Below, in pieces: positions 26,973 through 38,000 of a stretch of DNA of 64,000 bases. Under the pieces are notes generated by a model. That model saw nothing but the letters and a program-made list of their open reading frames with translations. It was not told the DNA's origin and did not search any database. The position numbers and the translations under genes are program-made. The number at the start of each line of letters is the position of its first letter. Position 1 is the first letter of the stretch. The stretch is from Cupriavidus sp. D39 (GTDB taxonomy: Bacteria; Pseudomonadota; Gammaproteobacteria; Burkholderiales; Burkholderiaceae): NCBI RefSeq assembly GCF_026627925.1, contig NZ_JAPNLE010000009.1:3782001-3846000 (forward strand), read 5' to 3'.

Positions 26973-27662
26973 ATGACCACCGCCATTGACTGGTACTTCG
27001 ACCCGATCTCGCCGTTCGCCTACCTGGCATTCGAGCGCTTGCCCCGGGCGTTGCCAGCCGATGTGACGGTGCGCTACGTGCCGCTGCTGTTTGCCGGGCT
27101 GCTGCGCCATTGGGGCAATGTCGGCCCGGCCGAGATCGCGCCCAAGCGCCGCTTTACCTTCGAGCACGTTGCCTGGATCGCGCACCGCGACGGCACGCCG
27201 CTCGCCATGCCCGCCGTGCACCCGTTCAATCCGCTGCCCCTGCTGCGCCTGGCGGTAGCGCTGGAGCTCGAAGGCCGGCTCTCGCACGCCACGCTGGCGC
27301 CCATTTTCCGCTTCGTCTGGCAGCAAGGCCACGTGCCCCAGCAGCAGGCCGAATTCGATGCGCTGTGCGGCGCGCTGGGCGTACCTGCCGCTGCGCTGGC
27401 ACAGGATGCGGTCAAGGCGCGCCTGCGGGAGAACGGGGACGAAGCGCTGGCGCGCGGCGTGTTCGGCGTACCTACCGCTGCGCTGCAGGAGGATGCCGAG
27501 GGGCAGTTGTTCTGGGGCCTGGATGCGCTTGACATGCTCGCCGCGCGGCTTGGCCAGGATCCCTTCTTTGCCTCCGAGGCATTCCGTGCCGCCGCCGCGT
27601 TGCCGGTTGGCGCGGGGCGTGCCGACGCGCCAGCGGGCAACCCAGCGGCCGCCGGCCGCTGA
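26973..27662 (+). CDS. 2-hydroxychromene-2-carboxylate isomerase-like protein (second copy)
   Basis: This 229-aa DsbA-fold protein begins TAIDWYFDPISPFAYLAF, where a serine (ISPF) takes the place of the cysteine pair, as in HCCA isomerases. The C-terminal block GVFGVPTAALQEDAEGQLFWG closes the fold. It is a divergent paralogue of 13637-14320. Two such genes around an acyl-CoA cluster suggest roles outside naphthalene metabolism. The substrate is unknown. Confidence 0.85.
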   Translation: MTTAIDWYFDPISPFAYLAFERLPRALPADVTVRYVPLLFAGLLRHWGNVGPAEIAPKRRFTFEHVAWIAHRDGTPLAMPAVHPFNPLPLLRLAVALELEGRLSHATLAPIFRFVWQQGHVPQQQAEFDALCGALGVPAAALAQDAVKARLRENGDEALARGVFGVPTAALQEDAEGQLFWGLDALDMLAARLGQDPFFASEAFRAAAALPVGAGRADAPAGNPAAAGR

Positions 27663-27685
27663 TCAGCTGATTTGCCGACACCCCG

Positions 27686-28630
27686 ATGCCAACTACCTTC
27701 ACATCTTCCACCCTGCCTCCCACCCTGCCTGGCACCATGCGCGTCTTCGAGCGCGGCTGGCTATCCGCAAACAACATCCTGTTTGTCGACGGCGATGACA
27801 CCGCGCTGGTCGACTCCGGCTACGTCACGCATGCGCCACAGACGCTGGCGCTGGTCGAGGCCGGCCTCGGCGGCCGGGTGCTGCGGCGCCTGGTCAACAC
27901 GCACCTGCACTCCGACCACTGCGGCGGAAACGCCACGCTGCAGCGCCGCTGGCAGCCGCGCACGCTGATCCCCGCCGCGCAGGCCGAGGCGGTGCGCGCG
28001 TGGGACGTGGACGCCCTCAGCTACCGCGCCACCGGCCAGCAGTGCGACCGCTTCACCTTCGACGACGTGGTGCAAGACGGCGATACCTTGCGCCTGGGCG
28101 GGATCGAGTGGCAGGTAGTCGGCGCGCCCGGCCACGATCCCCATGCCGTGATGCTGTTCGCCCCGCAGGAAGGCATCCTGATCTCGGGCGATGCGCTGTG
28201 GGAGAACGGCTTTGGCGTGATCTTCCCGGAACTCGAAGGCGAGAGTGGCTTCGCCGAGCAGGCGGCCGTGCTGGCGCGCATCGCCACGCTGGATGTGCGC
28301 GTGGTGATTCCCGGCCACGGGCGGCCGTTCACCAACGTGGCGGCCGCGCTCGACGTCGCCGGCGGGCGGCTGGCCTACCTCAGCGCCGATGCCGGGCGCA
28401 ACGCCACGCATGCCATCAAGGTGCTGGTGAAATTCAAGCTGCTGGAGCAGCAGCGCATGCCACGCGACGCGCTGCTGGCGTGGATGGCGCAGGCGCCGCT
28501 GATGCAGCGTATCCACGCGCGCTTCATGCCCGCGCAGGACATGGCGGCCATCCTCGACCGGGTCCTGGCGTCGCTGGCCGCCGCCGGCGCGCTGGCGCTG
28601 GAAGGCGGCGAGGTGTACAACCGGGATTGA
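27686..28630 (+). CDS. MBL-fold metallo-hydrolase
   Basis: This 314-aa metallo-beta-lactamase-fold enzyme has the dinuclear metal motif NTHLHSDHCGGNATL, then GAPGHDPHAVMLF, SGDALWENGFG and VVIPGHGRPF. A helical C-terminal extension of about 90 residues follows. Glyoxalase II-like or ester hydrolase activity is possible. It is unrelated in detail to the hydrolase at 4101-5159. Confidence 0.85.
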   Translation: MPTTFTSSTLPPTLPGTMRVFERGWLSANNILFVDGDDTALVDSGYVTHAPQTLALVEAGLGGRVLRRLVNTHLHSDHCGGNATLQRRWQPRTLIPAAQAEAVRAWDVDALSYRATGQQCDRFTFDDVVQDGDTLRLGGIEWQVVGAPGHDPHAVMLFAPQEGILISGDALWENGFGVIFPELEGESGFAEQAAVLARIATLDVRVVIPGHGRPFTNVAAALDVAGGRLAYLSADAGRNATHAIKVLVKFKLLEQQRMPRDALLAWMAQAPLMQRIHARFMPAQDMAAILDRVLASLAAAGALALEGGEVYNRD

Positions 28631-28708
28631 GCGGTAACACCGGTAACGCGGGCGCCACCATGCCCTGGAGCCTGTCCCCGACCCTGACCCTTTGCGAGGA
28701 AACCGTCC

Positions 28709-29305
28709 ATGCCTGCCTTTCCCGTCGCACTGCTTCACCCCCTGGTCGCGCATCTCTCTGCCTCCACCATTCACGCGCACGGCGCCGATCTCGAGATCGA
28801 GCTGGCGCCGTTCGTCCTCGGCGGCGCGCCGGTGCGCACGGCGATCCGGCTTGATGGCATGAGCCTACCTACCTTCAGCCTTGAACAACTGGCCGGCAAG
28901 CGCCTCGTGTTCCCGCTCAACCCGGAGCCCGGCTACATCGACGGCACGCTCTACTTCGACGGCCGCCACCACGCGGTCGACATCCGCGAGTTGCGCTTCG
29001 GCAAGCTCGACCAGTACGGCCTGCCTGTGAGGATCGAGGGTCGCATTCATTTCGACGACGGTGCCCGCTTCGACGACACGGCACTGAGCCTGGCCGCCCG
29101 CATCGCCCGCCCTTTGTCCGAGATGGAGATCGACGTGCTGATCGACCGCGCCGCCGCCGAGGCCGGCGTTGGCTCGATCCAGCAATCCGGCAAGGTGATG
29201 GCCGCGCTAAGCCGCCACCCGAGCCTGCGTCATGCCGACATGGCGCTGCTGCATGCGCGCGTGCGGGCCAGGCTGCTTATTGGCGAAGCCATGAGGCCGA
29301 GATGA
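28709..29305 (+). CDS. Hypothetical protein, beta-rich with helical C-terminus
   Basis: I do not recognise this 198-aa protein. The first 120 residues are predicted beta-rich (alternating LEIELAPFVLGG, VRTAIRLDGM, GYIDGTLYFDG, RIEGRIHFDDG). The last 70 are helical with LSEMEIDVLIDRAAAEAGV. There is no signal peptide or membrane segment. It starts at ATG 28709 after CGAGGAAAC. The neighbours are an MBL hydrolase and a GNAT acetyltransferase, which do not indicate its role. Confidence 0.7.
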   Translation: MPAFPVALLHPLVAHLSASTIHAHGADLEIELAPFVLGGAPVRTAIRLDGMSLPTFSLEQLAGKRLVFPLNPEPGYIDGTLYFDGRHHAVDIRELRFGKLDQYGLPVRIEGRIHFDDGARFDDTALSLAARIARPLSEMEIDVLIDRAAAEAGVGSIQQSGKVMAALSRHPSLRHADMALLHARVRARLLIGEAMRPR

Positions 29306-29414
29306 GGCTGCGTGGCCACTACACTCGCTACACTGGCGTGCAGGCCGGGCGTGTCGCGCCGCACGATGCCCGTGCCGGCAAGTTCCTGCGCTGACCGAGT
29401 CCCAAGGACGCACC

Positions 29415-30011
29415 ATGCAAGCCCTTCACGGCCAAGGCTTCCTCCTTCGCCCCTTTCGCTATCCCGACGTGCCCCAGTTCGTGGCCGCCGTGCACGAGTC
29501 GCTCGAGACCGTGGGCAAGTGGCTGCCGTGGTGTCGTGCGGGCTATAGCGTGCGCGACGCCGAGAACTGGGTCGGCATGTGCACGGAGAGCATGGCCATT
29601 GGCGAGGCCTACGACATCGGCGTGTTCGCCCCGGACGGCAGGGAGCTGTATGGCGGCGTTTCCATCAACCAGATCAACCGCGACTACAACTTCGGCAACC
29701 TCGGCTACTGGATCCGCCAGACCCGGCAGCGGCAGGGACTGGGCGCGCGCGCGGCCGAGCTGATGGCGTGCTATGCCTTTCACCGCCTCGGGCTGACGCG
29801 CCTGGAAGTGGTGGCGGCCGAGCACAACATGGTCAGCCGCGCTGTTGCGGAGAAGATCGGCGCGCAGTTCGAATGCATCGCGCGCAACCGGCTGGTGCTG
29901 CACGGCGTGCCGTGCTCGGCCGCGATGTATTCGCTGGTGCCGCCGTGGTACGGCAATGCCGGGCCGGCCAGGGATGCGGGCAAGGATAAGGACAAAGACA
30001 AGGGGAGGTGA
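29415..30011 (+). CDS. GNAT-family N-acetyltransferase (RimJ/RimL-like)
   Basis: This 198-aa protein has the RimJ/RimL layout: GVFAPDGRELYGGVSINQ, the acetyl-CoA pyrophosphate-binding loop RQTRQRQGLGARAAELM, and LGLTRLEVVAAEHNMVSRAVAEKIGAQFE. It likely acetylates an N-terminal amine of a protein or small molecule. The target is unknown. The C-terminus is a charged KDKDKDKGR tail. Confidence 0.87.
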   Translation: MQALHGQGFLLRPFRYPDVPQFVAAVHESLETVGKWLPWCRAGYSVRDAENWVGMCTESMAIGEAYDIGVFAPDGRELYGGVSINQINRDYNFGNLGYWIRQTRQRQGLGARAAELMACYAFHRLGLTRLEVVAAEHNMVSRAVAEKIGAQFECIARNRLVLHGVPCSAAMYSLVPPWYGNAGPARDAGKDKDKDKGR

Positions 30012-30012
30012 G

Positions 30013-30414
30013 ATGAAGGGAAGCTGCCTGTGCCAGGCCATTGCATACGAGATCGACCAGCTCGACGGGCCGATCGTCAATTGCTCCTGCCGGACTTGCC
30101 GCAAGGCGCACGGCGCGGCGTTTCCCGCCACGGCGCGTGTGTTGCACGAACACTTTCGCTGGCTCAAGGGCGAGCAACACCTGCGCGCGTTTGCTTCATC
30201 GCCCGACAAGGATCGCTTGTTCTGCAGCCAGTGTGGGACGCATCTTGTGGCGCAGCGCGCAGGGCAGCCTTCAGTGATTCTGCGGGTGGCTACGTTGGAC
30301 GAGGATCCCGGGCGCAGCCCGGAGATCCATATCTGGCGCTCGCATGAAGTGCCATGGGCGGCGTATGGCGAGGGCGCGGTTGGGCATCCGGAAGTTCCCT
30401 CTCTGGCGGGGTAG
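30013..30414 (+). CDS. GFA-family zinc protein (glutathione-dependent formaldehyde-activating enzyme-like)
   Basis: This 133-aa protein has the GFA zinc ligands: GSCLCQAI, NCSCRTCRKAHG and LFCSQCGTHL. Members include the enzyme that speeds S-hydroxymethylglutathione formation, but most have unknown function. The ATG at 30013 lies one base after the stop of the GNAT gene, with GGGGAGGTGAG ahead as ribosome-binding site, so the two are coupled. Confidence 0.87.
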   Translation: MKGSCLCQAIAYEIDQLDGPIVNCSCRTCRKAHGAAFPATARVLHEHFRWLKGEQHLRAFASSPDKDRLFCSQCGTHLVAQRAGQPSVILRVATLDEDPGRSPEIHIWRSHEVPWAAYGEGAVGHPEVPSLAG

Positions 30415-30440
30415 AGCCGGGATTCAGTGGCGCCCCGCTA

Positions 30441-30468
30441 AATGCCGCTGCATGGCTGCAGCGGCATT
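30441..30468. terminator. Hairpin between convergent genes
   Basis: A perfect 12-bp stem AATGCCGCTGCA/TGCAGCGGCATT with loop TGGC lies between the convergent GFA gene and ABC binding-protein gene. It lacks a clear T-run, so a shared bidirectional terminator role is inferred from position. Confidence 0.5.
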
Positions 30469-30484
30469 CGATAGATCCAGATGA

Positions 30485-32064
30485 CTACTTGGTGATGGCG
30501 AACGCGTAAGTCCGCTCATCCTGGCGCGGCACCACCTTGTACCCCTTCTTCGCCGCCCACACGTTGATCTGGTAATACAGCGGGATCACGCCATAGTCCT
30601 TGATCCCGATCTCGGTCGCTTCCTGCAGCAGTTTCTCGCGCGCGCGATCGTCGATCGTGGTCAGCGCCGTGGCCAGCTTGGCATCCAGCGCAGGATTGCT
30701 GTAGCGGCCGCGATTGGATGAGCCCCAGCCCTTGGCCGGATCGTAGGTTGCCAGGAGCGACTTCAGCGACGAGCCAGCCTCCCCGTGTCCGCGCCCCAGC
30801 CGGCCAGCATGAAGGAAAACTCCAGCTTGTTGGCGCGCGTGAAGAAGGTGGCGGACGGCATCGCTTCGACCCGGGTCTGGATGCCGATGCGCGCGAGCAT
30901 GGAGGCAATCGCCTGCGCGACTTGTTCGTCGTTGACGTAGCGGTTGTTGGGCGCGTGCAGCGTGAGCGCGAAGCCGTCGGGGTAGCCGGCGTCGGCCAGC
31001 AGCTTCTTGGCGCCGGCGGCGTCGAAGGTGTCGGGCTTGAGGCCCGGCACATGGCCGAACAGCGTGGAGTTGACGAGCTGCCCGGTGGGCTCGGCGGCGC
31101 CTTCCATCACGCGCTCGACGATGGCCTGGCGCGAGATGGCGTGCGAGATGGCGGCGCGCACGCGTGGGTCCTTGAGCGGATTCTTGGCGAGCGGCTTGCC
31201 GGCCTTGTCGGTGACGAAGGGCGTGACGTCGCGGTTGGTGTCCAGGTGCAGGTACATCATGCGGAAGGTCGGCACCTTGAACACGCTCACGGCGGGATCG
31301 CTTGAGAGCTTGCGGATATCCGAGGTCGGCACGTTCTCGATGACCTGCACGTCGCCGGCGAGCAGCGCCGCCACGCGCGGCGCGTCGTTGGTGAGGATGC
31401 GCAGCGACACGGTGTCCCACTCGGGCTTGTTGCCCCAGTAGCCGTCGTTGCGGGTCAGCTCGATGCGGTCGCCCTTGCGGAAGCTGACGAACTTGTACGG
31501 GCCGGTGCCGACCATGGCGCGGCCGCTGTTGAAGTCGTCGCCGCTGGCGTTCTCCGCGACCTTCTTCGACAGCATGTAGATGGTGGAGAGGTCATTGGGC
31601 ACCAGCGGGTAAGGGCCGTTGGTGGTGATGCGCACGGTCAGCTTGTCGACCGCGGTGATGTCCTTGAAGCCCTTGGTGTAGATGGTGTACGGCGACGGGC
31701 TGTTCTTGACCGTGGCGGGGCGGTTCAGCGAATAGACCACGTCCGCCGAGGTGAACTCGCTGCCGTCGTGGAACTTCACGCCGGGGCGCAGCTTGATTTC
31801 CCAGGTGGTGTCGTCGACCGGCTTCCACGAGAGCGCCAGCGCGGGCTTGAAGCGCATCTTCTCGTCCTTGGCGATCAGGGCCTCGAACATATGCTCGGCC
31901 ACGTTCGCGTTGGGCGTGACGTTGTGATAGTGCGGGTCCAGCGAGGTGATGTCCCCGGACATGCCGATGGTGAGGCCGGCGGCCACGGCGGTCTGGGAGA
32001 GTGCGGCGCAGGCTAAGCTTGTGGCAAGTGCTGCGGCGCCAAGGGCGCGGCGGATGATCGTCAT
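30485..32064 (-). pseudogene. ABC transporter substrate-binding protein (peptide type, SBP_bac_5), one-base frameshift
   Basis: The gene encodes a periplasmic dipeptide/oligopeptide-type binding protein. It has a signal peptide ([20 protein letters not shown], ending AVAA), then [34 protein letters not shown] and GTGPYKFVSFRKGDR. The frame breaks near the CCCC run at 30781-30784: the text ends GADTGRLARR and a stop, while the next frame continues EAGSSLKSLLATYDPAKGWG to the natural end at 30485. The length, 1580 nt, is one base short. No permease or ATPase genes adjoin it, so it is an orphan receptor. A sequencing indel is likely. Confidence 0.87.
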
Positions 32065-32347
32065 CGATGGGTCCCCGGTAGGCAAGATGCGGTGCAGGCA
32101 TTGTCAGGAGATGCAGACATCCATGTCAAGGCGGGCAGACCCGCAGCGCCGGATGCACCGGGGCGAGGCGGCCGTGCACAGCGGGCGTGCGGTTTTGCGG
32201 GGTGTTTGCCCTGCCGCGCGGCACAAACTTCCGACTGTCAACTGTCAACTGTCAGGCCGCAAACCGGCGCAACTGTGCCTGTGCGGCCCGACAGCCCGGC
32301 TTTATATTGGAAGCCATTCTCTTTGCGCCACGCGCGCCTCCCCGCCC

Positions 32348-32971
32348 ATGCTGAAGATCCTTGGAAAGGCCTCCTCCATCAACGTCCGCAAGGTGCTCTG
32401 GTGCTGCGACGAACTCGGCTTGCCGTTCGTGCGCGAGGACTGGGGCTCCGGCTACCGCGCTACCGATACGGCGGAATTCCTCGCGCTGAATCCGAACGCG
32501 ATGGTGCCGGTGCTCGACGACGACGGCTTTGTGCTTTGGGAGTCGAACACCATCATCCGCTACCTTGCGTCGCGCTACGGTGGCGAAGCCATTTACCCGG
32601 CTGGCCCGCAAGCGCGTGCGCGGGTGGACCAATGGATGGACTGGCAGGCGACGGAGCTGAACAATGCGTGGCGCTACGCGTTCATGGCGCTGGTCAGGCA
32701 ATCGCCTTTGCATCAGGATGCCGCGGCGCTCGCTGCGTCCATCGGCAACTGGTCTCGGCATATCGGCATCCTGGAGCGGCAACTGTCAGGTACCGGTGGC
32801 TATGTGGTTGGCGATCGCTTCACGCTGGCGGATATCCCGATCGGCCTGTCGGTGAACCGCTGGTACGCCACGCCGCTGGCGCATCCGGACTATCCCGCGG
32901 TAGCCGCCTATTTCGAGCGGCTTGGCGGCCGGGAGGGTTTCGTGCGCCACGGCCGCAACGGCATTCCCTGA
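32348..32971 (+). CDS. Glutathione S-transferase family protein
   Basis: This 207-aa GST starts with [23 protein letters not shown], the theta/beta-like N-terminal fold in which a serine/asparagine pair replaces tyrosine, and has the cis-proline turn [22 protein letters not shown]. The C-terminal helical domain carries [16 protein letters not shown]. The substrate is unknown. It converges with the gene ending at 32979, only 7 bp away. Confidence 0.9.
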   Translation: MLKILGKASSINVRKVLWCCDELGLPFVREDWGSGYRATDTAEFLALNPNAMVPVLDDDGFVLWESNTIIRYLASRYGGEAIYPAGPQARARVDQWMDWQATELNNAWRYAFMALVRQSPLHQDAAALAASIGNWSRHIGILERQLSGTGGYVVGDRFTLADIPIGLSVNRWYATPLAHPDYPAVAAYFERLGGREGFVRHGRNGIP

Positions 32972-32978
32972 TGGGTGG

Positions 32979-34388
32979 CTACGCGCGTGGCAGCGTGCGC
33001 TGCAGCGACGCAGTCGTCGCGGCGGCAGCCGGCGCGGGCTCGTTCTCCAGCGTCGCGACCCGCAATGGCGCGGCGCCTACCGGCAGCGCGCGCTCGATCT
33101 CGATGCCTGCGCCACGCTGCGCCACCAGTGCCTGCAAACGCGTGAATTCGCCGCACCAGATGGTCTCGATATCGCGGTCGCGGCTGGTGTCGCGTACCTC
33201 GGAGAAGGCCACGGCGCGCACTTGCAGCCGCGCGCTGTCGCCGGCGCCACCGAGTTCCACGCCATAGCCCGGCGTGGCCGTCTTGCGCAGCGCCACCTTG
33301 CCTTGCTCGGCCCATGCGGTAGCCATGCCTTCGCGCACCTCGTAGCCAAGGCTGGCCAGGCCTCCCAGCACGGCCTCGCGGCGGGCGAGCGCGGCCTGCC
33401 GCTGGAGCAGGGTTTCGAGCATCGCTTCGCCGTGCTCGCATTGCACGCCGATGGTGGCGGCGTCCGCCGCCTGGCACGCAATGTCGATGACCTTGCGCAG
33501 TGCGAGAGCGTCCTGATCCAGGGTGCCGGATCCCAACGTGCCAAGGCCGTCCAGGCGCGCCGCCAGCGCATCCAGGCGCAGCAGCCATCCGGCACGCACC
33601 TGTCGCTCCCGCGCAGCCGCGGCAAGGTCCAGCAACAGGCTGTCCAGCAACATGCTGCGACGCGCCGATGCCGTCTCCGCCTGGGCGTTGGCTGCGCGCG
33701 CGGCGAAGCTGGCGGCGGCGTCGTGGTCGTCCAGTGCTTCCAGCATGCCGATGTGATGATCGATCTGGCGCAGGCGCGCATCGGTGGCGCCAGGCTGGCG
33801 CGCCTGCCATTGCGACAGCGTTTCGGTGGGCACGCCAGCCGACAGGGCGCTGGCGAGCGCGCGTTGCGCATCGCTCAGCGCGGCTCGCTCTTCCGGTGGC
33901 GCCATCAGGGTGAAGCCGCGTGCAAGCGCAGCCTGCGCTTGCGGGCCATGCAGGGTGCCGTCTTCGATGGCCTGCAGCGCCGTCAGCAAGTCCGCTGGCA
34001 AAGCCCGTTGCGGATCCCGCTGCTGGTCCCGCTGCTGATGCGCGCGGCGCAATGTGGCGGCGTTCTGTATCAACTGCCGCTGCTGCTGGCGGGCCTGTCC
34101 GGCTTGCTCCGCGGCGCGCTGCCGGCATGCCTCGAGATCGCCCTGCAGGAAGGCAAGCTCAGCCGCGGCGCCGCGCTGCAGCGCCCCGAACCGATCGGCT
34201 TCCAGCAGCGCCTGCAGGCCGGCGCGGCGCTCGCGCGTGGCCGCCAGCGTGGCTTGGTCGAGCTGTCCCAGGCGCTGTCCTTCGCGGCTCCAGTTGGCCA
34301 TGGCGTGGTCGAGTTGCGCGAGCTGGTCGCGCCCGCGTGCGATGCGCTCATCCCGGGTGACCACCCGGACTACCTTGGGGCCGCTCAT
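32979..34388 (-). CDS. Unknown protein, last gene of the AAA+/radical-SAM/helicase operon
   Basis: I do not recognise this 469-aa protein. The first 330 residues are almost all helix, with heptad-like Q/A/L/R stretches (LTALQAIEDG, ARERRAGLQALLEADRF, RQQQRQLIQ), suggesting coiled coils. Residues about 335-435 form a mixed alpha/beta region (ASLGYEVREGMATAWAEQGK, RLQVRAVAFSEV). There is no signal peptide or catalytic motif. The ATG overlaps the stop of the helicase gene (TCAT, 34385-34388), so it is part of the operon. A structural or sensor subunit for the helicase is a guess from context. Confidence 0.7.
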   Translation of the reverse strand: MSGPKVVRVVTRDERIARGRDQLAQLDHAMANWSREGQRLGQLDQATLAATRERRAGLQALLEADRFGALQRGAAAELAFLQGDLEACRQRAAEQAGQARQQQRQLIQNAATLRRAHQQRDQQRDPQRALPADLLTALQAIEDGTLHGPQAQAALARGFTLMAPPEERAALSDAQRALASALSAGVPTETLSQWQARQPGATDARLRQIDHHIGMLEALDDHDAAASFAARAANAQAETASARRSMLLDSLLLDLAAAARERQVRAGWLLRLDALAARLDGLGTLGSGTLDQDALALRKVIDIACQAADAATIGVQCEHGEAMLETLLQRQAALARREAVLGGLASLGYEVREGMATAWAEQGKVALRKTATPGYGVELGGAGDSARLQVRAVAFSEVRDTSRDRDIETIWCGEFTRLQALVAQRGAGIEIERALPVGAAPLRVATLENEPAPAAAATTASLQRTLPRA

Positions 34389-35065
34389 GGCGTGGCTCCT
34401 GTCGATGCCGCTTCGGCGGCGGCATGCGTGGCGGGTTCGCCCGGCGCCTCGTCCAGCTGCGCCGCCGGGCGCGTGGCGGCTTCGATCGCTGCCTTCAGGC
34501 GCGCACGCTCGCTCTCGCCATCGTGGTACCAGCCGTGCGAGGAAACGCGGTACACCCGCGCGATGGCGCGCGCTAGTACGGAAGGGCGCCAGATCTCGCG
34601 GGCACGGGCGCGGGCCAGCAGCGCGTGGCGCGGCGCATCGCATTCGATGCCCAGCGCATACAGGCCGGTGCGCGGGTCCTCGATGGCATAGTCCAGCCCG
34701 AAGGCGTCGCCTTCGCTGGCCGGCGCGAGCTGCCATCCGAGGCTGCGGACATAGCTGGCTACCGCGGCCTTGAAACCGTCCTGGGGCGCATCGTCGACTT
34801 CGCTGCCGGCGCTGCGCGGGCCTTCCGCTCGTTCGCCGTGGAGCCTGCCGAGCAGCCCTTCGCAGGCGGGGAATTCGCCGGCGGACAGCGTGCGGGCGTA
34901 CTCAAGATAGCTTTGCAGGAAGTCGCGCGGGATGGCCGGCGCGCGGCGCGTGGACAGCATGTCGGAAATATCGGAGATGGGCATCGAGGTCACCATCACC
35001 ACCTTGCGGCGCGCCCGCGTGACGGCTACGTTCAGGCGGCGCTCGCCGCCCTTCTGGCCGAGCAC
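34385..35065 (-). CDS. C-terminal part of the giant helicase: helicase end plus Vsr-like (MTES_1575-type) nuclease domain
   Basis: This frame is the 3' continuation of the helicase after the frameshift at about 35080; its first residues join as FGVLGQKGGERRLNVAVTRARRK, the last SF1 helicase motif. The C-terminal 110 residues look like the Vsr-like REase_MTES_1575 nuclease: GLDYAIEDPRTGLYALGIECDA gives the D and E-x-D residues, and HRVYRVSSHGWYHD-type ending (RVYRVSSHGWYHD) matches the family's closing W..D. There is no true start; the GTG at its beginning is internal. It should be read with the larger fragment as one roughly 2138-residue protein. Confidence 0.8.
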   Translation of the reverse strand: MLGQKGGERRLNVAVTRARRKVVMVTSMPISDISDMLSTRRAPAIPRDFLQSYLEYARTLSAGEFPACEGLLGRLHGERAEGPRSAGSEVDDAPQDGFKAAVASYVRSLGWQLAPASEGDAFGLDYAIEDPRTGLYALGIECDAPRHALLARARAREIWRPSVLARAIARVYRVSSHGWYHDGESERARLKAAIEAATRPAAQLDEAPGEPATHAAAEAASTGATP

Positions 35066-38000
35066 GCCGAAGTTGCGGCGAAAGCTCCCTGGCCGTTGCG
35101 GCCAAAGGTGGTGGAGAACACGATGATGTCGCGCTCGTCGCCCTGCACGTTTTCCACGTTCTTGACGAACACCGCCATGTCCTCGCCGCCTTCGCTGCGT
35201 TCGCGTTCCTCGCGGTAGGCGGCGCGGAAATCACCGTCGCGCGAGGCGCGTGCCTCCAGCACTTCTTCGATCAGGTCGGCCTGCTTGCGGTTGAAGGTGA
35301 CCACGCCCACCGAGGGCCGCTCGGCGAACGGCGCCTGCCATAGCGTGGCGAGCAGGTCTGCCACCTTCTCGGCTTCGGCGGGGTTGGTCTGGTTCTGGTA
35401 GAGGCCGTCCACGCGGATCAGCTCCACGGGCTTGTCCTGCAGGATGCGCGTGCGCGGATGGCGCACCGGCACGCTGAGCCGGTTGCCATAGAACGCGGCG
35501 TTGGAAAAGCCGATGAGCTCGCGGTAGGCCGATCGGTAGTGGATCTGCAGCGTCGCGCTGGGCAAGGCGGTGCGGGCCAGTTGCAGCAGGTCAGGGCAAT
35601 CCTTGATCTCGCGCCGGTTCCACTCCTCGTCGAAGGCGTCCTGCACGGCCTCGTCGGCGTTTTCGTCAGGGGCCTCGCCGTCGAACAGCTCGGCCTCGTC
35701 GCTCTCGATGCGGCTGGAGAAGAAGCTGGTCGGCGGCATCTGCTTCTCATCGCCGCTGACCACCGCGACGCGGCCGCGGAACAGGGTTGGCAGCGCGTAC
35801 TCGATGGGCATCTGCGAGGCTTCGTCGTAGATCACGGTGTCGAATAGCCCGGCCTTGAGCGGCAGCACGCGGCTAGCCACGTCGGGGTTCATCAGCCACA
35901 CCGGGCGCAGCGCCATGAGCCCCAGCGGCGCACCCAGCTCGATGAACTCGCGTAGCCTGCGCGCGCGCCGTCCGGTGAGGCGGGTGATGTCCTCCCATTC
36001 CTTGAGCGGGCGCACGCGGCTGCGCTCGATGCCTTGTACCAGCAGCGCGCGGTTGAGCCGGCGCATCTCGACGTCGGCGGCGGCCAGCGCGCTCACGCGC
36101 GCCTCGGTTTCGCCGCGTTCGAGTTGCAGCGCCGGGTGGTGCAGCTCAAGCTGCCGCTTCCAGGCGAGGCGCGCCTCCCGGTTGAGCAGGCGCCGCACCT
36201 CGGCCTCGAGCGTGTCGGTGGGTATCGCTTCGAGCGCTTGCTGCTTGTCGCGCAGCGTGGCGAACACGGCCAGCTCGTCAGGGCCGAGCTGGCTGGCGCG
36301 GCTGCGGAACCGCTGATAGGCCGGCAGCGTGGGCAGTGCCGCCGCAAGCGGCGCCGTCAAAGGCGCGCTGTCCTTGTTGCCGGCAATGGCTTCGTCGCAG
36401 GCGGCAATCCAGTCCGGCTCGCACCAGCCGGCCAGGCGCTGCAGCGCGGCGTGGCTGATGCGGCGTGCTTCGCAGCGCGCGAAAGCAGCGTCGAATCCGG
36501 CCAGCAAGGCGACCACCGTCTCGCGCCGTCCGCTGGCGAGCGCGGCTTCGACCTGCTCTGCGCGAGGGGCTTGCGCGAGGCGATCGCACATTGCCGCTGC
36601 ATCGTGCAGGCGGGCCTGCGCGTCGGCGCATAGCGCAGGGAGTGCCAGGCCGGCGTCGGTGGCAGGCGCGGGCAGCGAGAGGTGTTGCAGGATCTCGCGC
36701 AGGGCCTGGCGCGGCGCGCGCCATTGCTGTTCCAGCCGCGCCGCCATGGCCAGCGCCCTCAGCCGGCTGGAATCCGCCGCGGCCGCGGCGTTGCCGCTGC
36801 AGCGTTGCAGCAAAGCCAGTTGCTTGCGCTGGCGCAGCCAGCGCGCCGGGCTGAGGCGGCCAAGCAGGCCGGCGGGCGTCGCCAGTTGCTCGGCGCGTGA
36901 GACCGCTGCGGCGAGTTCGCCTGCGTCGAGTGCGGCCAGCGCGGGCGACAGCACGGCATCTTGTGCGTCCTGCGGGCAGGCGGCGAGTTGCTGTTGCACC
37001 TGCGCGAGCTGCGCCAGCAGCGCGGCGCCGCGCGTGGTCGCGCCAGGGGTCGTGTTGGCCGGTGCTCCGGCCAGCGGACGGAACAGTGGCAGCCAGCGTG
37101 CCAGGTCGGCGCGGCGCCCGTCGTCGAGCGCGAGCAAGGCGTCGCCATGGCTGGCGAGCCATGCGCGATGCGAGCCGGGATCTTCGACTTCGAATGCCGC
37201 GGGACGGTGCGCGAGCACATCGGCGCGCGCTTGTTCGGTTTGCACCAGGCGCTCGAAGTTCTCGCTGAAATCGGCGAGCGTGGCGCTGTCGGTGGCGAAG
37301 GGGCGCAGGCGCGCCAGCGGGCTGCCTTCGAAGCGCGCGGGCAGCCAGTAGCGGGCCAGCGGCGCGCAGGCTTCTTCCAGCGCGGCAAGGCTGGCGGTGT
37401 CGAGCGGCTCCAGCCTGGCGCGCAGCGCCGGCACGTCCAGCGGCGGTCTGCCTTGTTCCAGCGCCACCAGTTCGCCCAGCAAGCCGCGGTAGCTCAGGCC
37501 GATGCGCGCATCGACCTGGTGCAGCGCTTGCTGGTGGCGGTCCAGTTCTCCCTCCAGCGCTTCGATGCGCGCGGCGATGCGCTCGCGTTGTGCGCGCCAT
37601 GCGGGCGGACCGGCGTCGGGCGTCTTCAACAGCGCCTCGAGCTGCTCGCGCACGCCACGGATCACCGGCTCGCGGTCGCGGTTCACGTCGCTCAACATGA
37701 CGATGCGCTGCTCCAGTCCTTCGGCAACCAGCCGCTTTCGCACCACGTCGAGCGCGGCTTGCTTCTGGCACACGATCAGCAGGCTGCGCTGGCGGCCGAG
37801 CGCATCGGCCACCATATTGACGATGGTCTGGCTTTTGCCGGTACCGGGCGGGCCTTCGACCAGCAGGCCCGGCGCCTGCCGCGCCTGCAACACTGCCGCT
37901 TCCTGCGAAGGATCGCTCGCCACGGTGAAGTAGCGCTCGCGCTCCGGCGGCTGCGTGGCTTCGGTGGCGTCGGCCGCTTCGGTTGCAGCGTCGGCATCCG